Positions 1 to 7,091 of a stretch of 15,750 nucleotides of DNA are shown in pieces; the stretch's first letter is position 1, and the number at the start of each line of letters is the position of its first letter. A program made the translations under genes and the position numbers. Source of the DNA: Planctomycetota bacterium (lineage in GTDB: Bacteria; Planctomycetota; Planctomycetia; Pirellulales; Lacipirellulaceae); assembly GCA_022614705.1 (NCBI GenBank), contig JAKEIB010000055.1:1-15750 (forward strand). Direction: 5' to 3'. The notes below the pieces were generated by a model. That model was not told where the DNA came from and did no database searches. It saw only the letters and a list, made by a program, of their open reading frames with translations.

Positions 1-190
1 ACCCAAAGCAAGCTCACACGTATGTCCAATAACCCTTCGCTAATTCGCGGCATCTTCTTCCGTTGTTGTGTTGCAGATTTTTTCGGATGAGCCATAACTT
101 CCGTAGTCACTCGTAGCAACTACTGCGGGCTCGTCGCGGCCAGCCGAGGTCGCACTGATCCGGCCATGAAGGGTCGATTGGAGCGTTGCC

Positions 191-1522
191 ATGAAGCGTT
201 GGAAAGTTTGCGTTGCCAGCCACGTTATGGGACTGCTCTGCTGGCCGGTTGCGATGTGTGCGAAGGAGATGGCGCCCCTCCCGGTCGAGCTGACGCTTGT
301 CGATGAACGGGCGATCGCGTTTGCTACGTTCCAGAGCCATAATCAAAAGGTGGTCAGCAATCCGGAGGGGATTTTCATCACCTATCTCCACAAGTCGAAT
401 GACGACTATACCGCTCAGCAATGGCGACTGGCAAAAAGCACGGACGGCGGAAAATCGTTCACGACCATCCACGAAGCGACGCACGCCACCAGTGCTCCTG
501 CAATCGAAACGGACCGGCAGGGAGCGATTTACTTGGGGCACCCAGACTTTCTCGATGGGAACGCTTATCTCGTCCGCCTCGTGAATCATGACCATCAGGT
601 ACGCACGTCGACGACGGAACTAAAGGGCGGATCAGCCGGAAAGTATTGCCTTCTTCTGGACGAACCGCGGCAACAGCTCTATTGGTTCGCGCACAACAAC
701 ACGTTCTTCACCGTGGGAATGGACGGCGCCGTGCGCTCCAAACTCGACCTTTTGCAAGCTGGTCCACACGCGTATTTGCAGTACCCACACTTGACGCTGG
801 ATTCCTCCGGTACTTTGTTCGCGGCCTGGACGACATCCAAAGTAGTTGAGGACAACGTGAGCATCTACCACGACGTTCACGCCATGAAATCGCCCGACGG
901 CGGTAAAACCTGGCAAGCTCTCGATGGAAAACCGATCGAATTGCCGGCCGTGGCCGACGACACAGGACCAGCTACGCTCATCTCTCGAGTTGATGAGTTT
1001 GACGTGAACACCTGGCTTTCGGCCTTCATGGCCAAGGATGGGAAGCTCCATTTTGTGTATTGGGCCAAGACCGAGCCCCAGCGGCAATGGTACATTCGCT
1101 ACGACATTGCTACTGGTACGCGCGAAATTGAAATGGAACAGATCTTTTCTCAGGCTCCTTCGCAGCGGCCAAACAACAGTGGTGTTTTCGTAGCCAACCG
1201 TAATGAGCCGGGATCGCGCCTCTACTTTGTCTCGACCATTGACGATCAGAGCCGGCTTGCATGTTTGGCCAGCGACGATAATGGGCAGACGTGGCATGAA
1301 TATGCCACGTCCGATCAGGCGTTTCCCGCACGCGTTTACTCGATCGGTGCGGCACGCGAACTGACGCGTAGCGGTGCGATCGTCGGTACGTTCACGGTCG
1401 TGGTGGGCGAACCGAAAACATCCTATGAGGACGCGTCGGGAAGCGTCTACTTCTTTCGCATCCCTACCTTGCCCACAACTTCCGTCTCAGGAGGAGACGT
1501 TAGGGAAAGGGAGCGTCCATGA
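191..1522 (+). CDS. Exported Asp-box (BNR repeat) sialidase-like beta-propeller protein
   Basis: 443 residues. The N-terminus has a basic start, a hydrophobic stretch and a likely signal-peptidase site after about residue 24 (VAMCA-KE), so the protein is probably exported. Three Asp-box motifs (SxDxGxTW type) are visible: STDGGKSF at 83-90, SPDGGKTW at 234-241 and SDDNGQTW at 361-368. These mark turns of a sialidase/BNR beta-propeller. The family includes glycan hydrolases, binding proteins and many members of unknown activity. I see no convincing N-terminal sialidase FRIP motif, so sialidase activity should not be assumed; an FFRIP string occurs only at 421-425, near the C-terminus. The start is ATG at 191 with GGAG at 180-183, seven bases upstream. 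The stop overlaps the next gene's ATG (ATGA, 1519-1522), which implies translational coupling with the hydrolase. Fold assignment is firm, function is open. Confidence 0.85.
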   Translation: MKRWKVCVASHVMGLLCWPVAMCAKEMAPLPVELTLVDERAIAFATFQSHNQKVVSNPEGIFITYLHKSNDDYTAQQWRLAKSTDGGKSFTTIHEATHATSAPAIETDRQGAIYLGHPDFLDGNAYLVRLVNHDHQVRTSTTELKGGSAGKYCLLLDEPRQQLYWFAHNNTFFTVGMDGAVRSKLDLLQAGPHAYLQYPHLTLDSSGTLFAAWTTSKVVEDNVSIYHDVHAMKSPDGGKTWQALDGKPIELPAVADDTGPATLISRVDEFDVNTWLSAFMAKDGKLHFVYWAKTEPQRQWYIRYDIATGTREIEMEQIFSQAPSQRPNNSGVFVANRNEPGSRLYFVSTIDDQSRLACLASDDNGQTWHEYATSDQAFPARVYSIGAARELTRSGAIVGTFTVVVGEPKTSYEDASGSVYFFRIPTLPTTSVSGGDVRERERP

Positions 1523-3693
1523 AGCGTTTTGCTGCCACTCGCTCCGTCGTCAAAATCATTTTCGCGGTGCTGATTGTGCCGGCTTGCTGCACGAGAACCA
1601 CGGCAGCCGATCACGCTATGCGGCCTGTTCACCAGGTGCTCGACAAAAAGCCAGAGAACCTGATGTTGAACTATTTTGTTCGCGTGGCAAACGAGCTGGC
1701 TAGCCGGCAGCAGGTGCCCGCCACGCGCGCGAAATGGGACCGCCGTCGTGGCAAGCTGCAAAATCAGCTTCGCGAAACTCTCGGCAACTTTCCCTGGGAA
1801 AATCGGCCGTCGCTCAATGCACGCATTACGGGCAGACTCGATCACGGCGACCATGTTGTAGAGAAGGTGCTGTATGAAAGCCTGCCCGGATTGTACGTGA
1901 CCGCCCTTGCATACGTACCAAAAAACGTCCCGGGTCGGCTGCCCGCGGTGATTTGTGTGAACGGTCATTGGCCCGACGCCAAGGCGACCGAGCTCATTCA
2001 ACGCCGGTGCATGGGATTGGCGCGAATGGGAGTAATTGCATTTTGCCAGGACGTGATCGGCACAGGCGAACGCCAGGCTTTTGCAGGAAGCCCGCCGCAG
2101 AACTATCACGGTTTCTTTCGCGGGGCGGCGCCTCGGATCGTCGATCGCACGCTCCAGGGCTACGTGATGTTCGAGTGCATCCGTGCCTTGGACTATCTGC
2201 GTGCGCGCGACGATGTCGACCCGGACAGGATCATATGCACCGGCGCGTCGGGCGGCGGGATGCAAAGCATGTTTTTCGCCGCTCTCGACGAACGACTGGC
2301 CGGTGCAGTGCCCGTCTGTTACATCAGTTCCTATGAGTCGCACATGGGCGCCACGGCATGCGTCTGCGAAGTGCCGGCCGGGATTCTGCGTTATTCGAAT
2401 CAATGGGAGATCCTTGCTCTGCACGCGCCGCGGCCCCTGTTCTGCATTGCCGCGTCTCGGGATGTGCCGGTGTTTCAGCCGGAGCCAATGCTCTCGACTC
2501 TCGAAAAGACGCGCGGCGTCTACAACTTGTACGACGAGGACGAGCTTGTCACATCCGCCGTTGTCGACAGTGGCCATGATTACAACACGGAGATGCGTGA
2601 GCTCTTGTACCGGCATGTCGCCAGGCATTTGCTCAGCCGTCCGGACGACAACTTGGCGGAACCGGATGATTTACCCGTGGAACCAACGTCGGCGCTCCAA
2701 GTGGGACTGCCGGCGAACACCGAAACAATGCAGTCGCTGACGTTTCGTCGTGCAGGCGAACTAGTCAGCCAGATCGCACAACCCCAGGACGTTGGCCATT
2801 GGCAAAAGCTCAAGCAGGAACAACAGAGGCGTTTGCGCGACGAAATTCTGGGGGGTTTTCCAGACACTCGGCAATCCAAACATACGTTGCACCGGAATTT
2901 AACGCACAATGGTCACATGCTTGAGCACTGGACGTTCGAGCCCGAGCCCGGCATCGTCGTGCCGGCTGTATTGTGCCTTCCCCACGATGGTGCGGCCGAT
3001 GGAAAACGACCGGCGGTGCTGGTCGTGGACGAAGGCGGCAAACAAGCGGCGTTTGAACGCGGATTGGTCGACGCGCTCGCCGGCAAAGGTTTCATTGTGC
3101 TTGCCATCGACTATCGCGGCGCTGGCGAGACCGCCGGCACTGTCCCGGCGATCGAATATGGCCCGGGTACGCCTGAATACAATCTGACGAACTACAGCTC
3201 GTTCGTTGGTCGGCCGCTGGCCGGTGCACGAGTCGTTGACATTCGTTGTGCGACCGATTTTCTCACGAACCGCAAGGAAGTTGACGCTCAGCGAATTGCA
3301 ATAGTCGGCCGGGGCCGCGGCGCCCTCTCAGCCGTCCTGGCAGCGTCGTTCGACGAACGGCTCGTTTGTGTTATGGCCGACGAGCCGCTCACCTCGTGGG
3401 TCTTTGAAGAAGAATTTGTCGATATCGGCCTGGCCTACATGATTCCTCGCATCCTTACGGTTGCCGATATGCCCCATTTATTGGCCCACGTCGCGCCTCG
3501 ACCATTGTTGGTCACCAATCCCATCGACGGCCGGCGTCGCGCGGTGTCCGTTGACGATTGTCGCCGGCATTTACGATACACGGCCGCTATTTACGGGGTC
3601 TTTGACGCGAGTGAAAAACTACAAGTCACTCGCAATGAGGCGGAAGTTACCGTCAGGAATCTGGCCGAGCTGTTCCAAATTCACAACTATTGA
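1519..3693 (+). CDS. Exported tandem alpha/beta-hydrolase (acetyl xylan esterase-like), second domain degenerate
   Basis: 724 residues with an N-terminal hydrophobic segment (about 11-24) that looks like a signal peptide. Domain 1 (about 100-375) is an alpha/beta hydrolase resembling the acetyl xylan esterase/dienelactone hydrolase group. The nucleophile elbow is GASGG with Ser244, a candidate acid is Asp315 (AASRDVP) and a candidate His is His353 (DSGHDYN). HWPDAK near 150 probably follows the oxyanion strand. Domain 2 (about 465-724) repeats the fold: a DYRGAGET segment at 531-538 corresponds to DVIGTGER at 178-185. Its elbow, however, reads GRGRG (597-601), with Gly599 where Ser should be, and no His follows at the expected place. 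Domain 2 therefore looks non-catalytic. The gene overlaps the Asp-box gene by 4 bases. An ester-linked carbohydrate substrate is plausible from the family and neighbour but unproven; a peptidase-like role is an alternative. Confidence 0.82.
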   Translation: MKRFAATRSVVKIIFAVLIVPACCTRTTAADHAMRPVHQVLDKKPENLMLNYFVRVANELASRQQVPATRAKWDRRRGKLQNQLRETLGNFPWENRPSLNARITGRLDHGDHVVEKVLYESLPGLYVTALAYVPKNVPGRLPAVICVNGHWPDAKATELIQRRCMGLARMGVIAFCQDVIGTGERQAFAGSPPQNYHGFFRGAAPRIVDRTLQGYVMFECIRALDYLRARDDVDPDRIICTGASGGGMQSMFFAALDERLAGAVPVCYISSYESHMGATACVCEVPAGILRYSNQWEILALHAPRPLFCIAASRDVPVFQPEPMLSTLEKTRGVYNLYDEDELVTSAVVDSGHDYNTEMRELLYRHVARHLLSRPDDNLAEPDDLPVEPTSALQVGLPANTETMQSLTFRRAGELVSQIAQPQDVGHWQKLKQEQQRRLRDEILGGFPDTRQSKHTLHRNLTHNGHMLEHWTFEPEPGIVVPAVLCLPHDGAADGKRPAVLVVDEGGKQAAFERGLVDALAGKGFIVLAIDYRGAGETAGTVPAIEYGPGTPEYNLTNYSSFVGRPLAGARVVDIRCATDFLTNRKEVDAQRIAIVGRGRGALSAVLAASFDERLVCVMADEPLTSWVFEEEFVDIGLAYMIPRILTVADMPHLLAHVAPRPLLVTNPIDGRRRAVSVDDCRRHLRYTAAIYGVFDASEKLQVTRNEAEVTVRNLAELFQIHNY

Positions 3694-3730
3694 GTCCTGC
3701 CCAGATAATGAACCTGTTGGGTGATAGCAA

Positions 3731-3789
3731 GGAGCAGGGAGCATGGAGTCGGAATTCTTGCTCCATGCTCCTAGCTCCGTGCTCCATGC
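3731..3789. repeat. Hairpin-forming GGAGCATGGAG repeat
   Basis: GGAGCATGGAG (3738-3748) pairs perfectly with CTCCATGCTCC (3761-3771) across a 12-base loop. The pairing extends outward to 3731-3778 with 16 of 18 positions complementary. A third arm, GCTCCATGC at 3781-3789, can also pair with 3741-3748 and is followed by TTTT (3790-3793). The unit begins 37 bases after the hydrolase stop codon. It could act as a weak terminator or mRNA 3' end for the two-gene operon, or be a dispersed intergenic repeat; the sequence alone does not decide. Confidence 0.7.
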
Positions 3790-3933
3790 TTTTCCCGGAA
3801 TGGCTCATTCGCTGCGCAGAGATCAATAGGTATACGCGTCCTTAGCGCGATTCACTGAACGATGAGTTCACCGCAGTTCCACCAGGACAATTCTCCATGC
3901 AGGCGTCAATAAACCGATGGTTCCACTTGCAAA

Positions 3934-3969
3934 CCTGTCAAGCACTTACGCTTGGCGGGCTTTTTTCGT
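3934..3969 (+). terminator. Rho-independent terminator upstream of osmC
   Basis: A 10-base-pair stem is formed by CCTGTCAAGC (3934-3943) and GCTTGGCGGG (3950-3959), with two G-U wobbles and a six-base loop (ACTTAC). It is followed by C and six T residues (3961-3966). This is the classic intrinsic terminator layout for rightward transcription. It separates the hydrolase operon from osmC, but lies 240 bases after the hydrolase stop, so it may instead end a short unannotated transcript. Confidence 0.7.
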
Positions 3970-4065
3970 TTAATGGGTTCATTGCTTTTCGGGGCGACGG
4001 CTGTAAGTGTAAACCTCGAAACGAACTCCGTTGCCTAACAATTGATAAGCCCAGAAAGGGATTCT

Positions 4066-4491
4066 ATGAAACGCAAGGCCTCGGCTGAGTGGAAAGGCGG
4101 ATTGAAGGACGGCAAAGGTACGATCGCCACGGATAGTGGCGTTTTGGCCAACACGCTGTATTCGTTCGGCACGCGGTTCGAGGAGGGCAAGGGCACGAAC
4201 CCGGAGGAACTGATCGCGGCCGCGCACGCCGGTTGTTTTTCGATGGCACTTTCCGGGCAGCTCGGGAATGCCGGGATGACGGCCGAACGAATCAACACGA
4301 CCGCGACCGTAACGCTCGAAAAAACTGACGCCGGTTTCACGGTCACGTCGGTGCATTTGGACGTGAAGGCAAAGATTCCCGGCGCTAATCAGCAGGCATT
4401 CGACACCGCCGCGAACAATGCCAAGGCCGGCTGCCCGATTTCGCGACTGCTCAACACGAAGATCACGATGGACGCGAAACTCGAGGCCTAG
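4066..4491 (+). CDS. osmC: OsmC family peroxiredoxin (organic hydroperoxide reductase)
   Basis: 141 residues, close to the ~143 of E. coli OsmC and collinear with it. Conserved blocks include a start resembling KGQAHWEGD, a TRFEEGKGTNPEELIAAAHA segment (36-55) and KAGCPIS (120-126). OsmC proteins are homodimeric, cytoplasmic thiol peroxidases that reduce organic hydroperoxides and H2O2. The expected residues are present: peroxidatic Cys57 (AGCFSMA), resolving Cys123 (AGCP), and Arg37 and Glu48 of the active site. ATG at 4066 is preferred over an in-frame TTG at 4042 because AAAGGG lies 5 bases before it and the protein then matches the family N-terminus. It appears to be monocistronic, with a terminator upstream and a 163-base gap downstream. 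In other bacteria osmC is induced by osmotic or oxidative stress; no regulatory site is recognisable here. Confidence 0.95.
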   Translation: MKRKASAEWKGGLKDGKGTIATDSGVLANTLYSFGTRFEEGKGTNPEELIAAAHAGCFSMALSGQLGNAGMTAERINTTATVTLEKTDAGFTVTSVHLDVKAKIPGANQQAFDTAANNAKAGCPISRLLNTKITMDAKLEA

Positions 4492-4654
4492 TCCGGCGTT
4501 TGTGCGGGCCGAGAGTACGTGTTTCCAAGCGATTATGTGCATAGTTGCCTGCAATTGCGCATCGAATGACGCCAGCTATCGGAACGGCTAAACTGGATGG
4601 GGCGGACCGGTTTTCCTGCGGCATCCGAACTGCCGATCTCAGTTGAGGTACGTG

Positions 4655-7081
4655 ATGGCATTGCGGCGCGTGCCCGCGTTGTGCATGTGGCTCGCCGTTG
4701 TGGCGGCGGTCCCCGATGCGCGTGCCGACGACGCGGCGGTCAGCTTTCTGCAGGATGTGAAACCGCTTTTGGCCCGCCGCTGCTTCAGCTGCCATGGCCC
4801 GACCGGTAGCGAGGGCGGCCTGCGGCTGGACGATCCTGACGCCGCGCTCGCCGAGCTCGATTCCGGCCTGCATGCGATCGTGCCGGGCAACGTCGACGAC
4901 AGCGCGCTCGTGGCCCGGGTAACGGCGGCCGATGAAGCCGAGCGGATGCCGCCCGAAGGCAAGCCGCTAACGACCCAAGGGGTCGAAACACTCAAAAAGT
5001 GGATTGCCGCGGGCGCCAAGTGGGAGAAGCACTGGGCGTTCGTCCCACCGCAACGCCACGCGCCCCCGTCAGTACGTGACGCGAGTTGGGTACAAAATCC
5101 GATCGATGCGTTCGTCTTCGCTGGATTAGAAAAGTCCGGCCTCTCCCCAGCGCCACCAGCGGACAGGCGAACGCTTGCCCGTCGCGCCCACTTTGGCGTC
5201 ACCGGCCTGCCGCCATCGAATGAACAACTTGACTCTTTTCTGAACGATTCGCAGCCAGACTCGTGGGCACGGCTCGTCGACTGGCTATTGGCGTCGCCCC
5301 ATTACGGCGAACATTGGGCGCGGCATTGGCTCGACCTTGTGCGGTTCGCGGAGACCAACAGCTTCGAGCGAGACGGCCTCAAACCCAACGCCTGGAAATA
5401 CCGCGACTACGTCATCCGATCGTTTAACGCCGACAAGCCCTACGATCAATTTCTCCGCGAACAGCTTGCCGGCGACGAGCTCGACGAAGTGACCGATGAA
5501 ACGATGATCGCCACCGGATACTACCGGCTCGGCATCTGGGACGATGAACCTGCCGACCCGCTGCAAGCGCGATACGACGAGTTCGACGACATCATCTCCA
5601 CAACCAGCCAGGCGATGCTGGGTCTCACGGTGGGTTGCGCGCGGTGCCATGACCACAAGATCGACCCAATCCCGCAGACCGACTATTACGGGCTGTTGGC
5701 CTTTTTCGCGGATGTCATGCCGTACGCCGACATCCGCGAACGCGATCCGGCTCGCTACAGCCTGTGGGACATGTCGACGCCGGACGAGCGAGCGCGGCGT
5801 GAGGAGCTCCGCGATAAGCTGGAGCTCATTCGAAAGGAAGCGGCGAGCATCGAAGACGTGGGCATTGGGCGGATGTCGGCCGGCGATCAGGAGATTGCCC
5901 GCACGCCCGATCGGCAGCGGCTCGTTCAAGACAAGCTCGAGCAACATCTCAATGTGTCGGAGTGGAAACTTTACCAGGAAACGACGAAGCGGCTGCAGGC
6001 CGTGCAGCATGAAATCAAGAATCTGCCGGCACCGAATTCGGCCCTTGCATTGGCCAAGTGCGAACCGAAGCCGGCCGACACGCACGTCATGGTCCGCGGG
6101 AATCCGCACGTGCCTGGCGACGCGGTCGAACCGCACTTTCCGGCGCTGTTCGGCGACAAGACGCCGGTGATTCCGCCGCCGGCCGAGGGCGCTCGGTCGG
6201 CTGGGCGGCGGCGTGTGCTGGCGGAGTGGATCGCCTCGCCGCGCAACATGCTCACGGCACGGGTGATGGCAAATCGCGTGTGGCAGCACCACTTCGGCCG
6301 CGGATTGGTGCGTTCGGCCAGCAATTTTGGCGGGCTCGGCACGCCGCCGACGCACCCCGAGTTGCTCGATTTCCTGGCGTTGTGGCTCGTCGATCACGAT
6401 TGGCAGCTCAAGCCGTTGCACCGGCTCATCATGACGTCGAACACGTATCAAATGTCATCGGCCCCAAATGAGAAAGCGTTGGCGATCGATCCGTCCAACG
6501 ACCTTTTGTGGCGGTTCGACGTGCGGCGGTTGAGCGGCGAGGAAATCCGCGATGCGACGCTCATTACGTCCGGCCAATTCAATCCGGCCATGTTCGGACC
6601 TGGGTTCTATCCAAAGTTGTCGCAAGAGGTTCTGGCCACGCAATCGCGGCCGGGCGACGGCTGGGGGCAATCGACTCCCGAGGAGCAATCGCGGAGGAGC
6701 GTTTACATTCACGTAAAGCGGTCCCTGCTCACGCCGCTATTGACGGCATTCGACTTTCCGGATGTCGATTCAAGCTGCGAGGCGCGCTTCGTGACCACGC
6801 AGCCGGGGCAGGCGCTGGCGATGTTGCATGGCGAGTTCGCCAACGAACAAGCTGGCAAGTTGGCCGAGCGCGTGATCGATGAGGCGGGCGCCGATCCGCG
6901 GGTCCAAGTTGCCCACGCGCTACGCCTGGCCTTGCAGCGGCCCGCGAACGATGAGGAAATTGATGATGGCCTGGAGTTGCTGAGCCGGCTCACAAACGAG
7001 CGGGAGCAGAAACCGGACGACGCCCTTCGACTCTGGTGCCTCGCGGTGCTCAACTTGAACGAGTTCAGCTATTTAGATTGA
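4655..7081 (+). CDS. Planctomycete PSCyt1-DUF1549-DUF1553 cytochrome c-like protein
   Basis: 808 residues from ATG 4655. GAGG at 4645-4648 gives 6-base spacing, so the in-frame TTG at 4643 and GTG at 4652 are poor starts. A signal peptide covers about residues 1-25 (ending PDARADD). The N-terminal PSCyt1 cytochrome domain has the heme c motif CFSCH (43-47) and a probable axial Met98 (ERMPPEGKP). DUF1549 follows at about 145-350, with LLASPHYGEHWARHWLDLVR and a second CxxCH motif, CARCH (328-332), followed by DHKIDP. A charged, probably helical linker spans about 375-460. DUF1553 runs from about 515 to 775, with ANRVWQHHFGRGLV and the GEEIRDA segment. These domains are a planctomycete hallmark, exported and presumed heme-binding, with no established reaction. 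The DUF1501 gene starts 10 bases after the stop, so the two form one operon and probably one functional unit. Confidence 0.93.
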   Translation: MALRRVPALCMWLAVVAAVPDARADDAAVSFLQDVKPLLARRCFSCHGPTGSEGGLRLDDPDAALAELDSGLHAIVPGNVDDSALVARVTAADEAERMPPEGKPLTTQGVETLKKWIAAGAKWEKHWAFVPPQRHAPPSVRDASWVQNPIDAFVFAGLEKSGLSPAPPADRRTLARRAHFGVTGLPPSNEQLDSFLNDSQPDSWARLVDWLLASPHYGEHWARHWLDLVRFAETNSFERDGLKPNAWKYRDYVIRSFNADKPYDQFLREQLAGDELDEVTDETMIATGYYRLGIWDDEPADPLQARYDEFDDIISTTSQAMLGLTVGCARCHDHKIDPIPQTDYYGLLAFFADVMPYADIRERDPARYSLWDMSTPDERARREELRDKLELIRKEAASIEDVGIGRMSAGDQEIARTPDRQRLVQDKLEQHLNVSEWKLYQETTKRLQAVQHEIKNLPAPNSALALAKCEPKPADTHVMVRGNPHVPGDAVEPHFPALFGDKTPVIPPPAEGARSAGRRRVLAEWIASPRNMLTARVMANRVWQHHFGRGLVRSASNFGGLGTPPTHPELLDFLALWLVDHDWQLKPLHRLIMTSNTYQMSSAPNEKALAIDPSNDLLWRFDVRRLSGEEIRDATLITSGQFNPAMFGPGFYPKLSQEVLATQSRPGDGWGQSTPEEQSRRSVYIHVKRSLLTPLLTAFDFPDVDSSCEARFVTTQPGQALAMLHGEFANEQAGKLAERVIDEAGADPRVQVAHALRLALQRPANDEEIDDGLELLSRLTNEREQKPDDALRLWCLAVLNLNEFSYLD

Positions 7082-7091
7082 GAGTGGGACG

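Larger units (their letters stand above)
3694..4065. other. 372-base intergenic stretch without a gene
   Basis: No credible coding sequence. It holds a hairpin-forming GGAGCATGGAG repeat just after the hydrolase gene (3731-3789) and an intrinsic terminator at 3934-3969. The osmC ribosome binding site (AAAGGG, 4055-4060) is at its right end. A small frame starting at 3897 runs through the terminator and into osmC, so it is not a gene. I could not fold the 3790-3933 part into a tRNA or any RNA family I recognise, and I see no strong promoter for osmC. Confidence 0.6.

Noticed and set aside
71..98. Possible sigma70-like promoter (TTGCAG, 16 bases, CATAAC) before the Asp-box gene
   Set aside because: Both boxes are poor matches and planctomycete promoters are not well enough defined to support the call.
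1447..2628. 393-residue minus-strand open frame
   Set aside because: Antisense to the two-gene hydrolase operon, with no recognisable domain; a shadow frame of GC-rich coding sequence.
3840..3935. tRNA-like fragments (GTTCCACCA, GGTTCCAC)
   Set aside because: No acceptor stem, anticodon arm or T-loop consensus could be assembled.
3979..4554. 191-residue minus-strand open frame
   Set aside because: Antisense to osmC, which matches its family end to end.
5285..6451. 388-residue minus-strand open frame
   Set aside because: Entirely opposite the well-supported DUF1549/DUF1553 gene, rich in Arg and His, and without a family motif.
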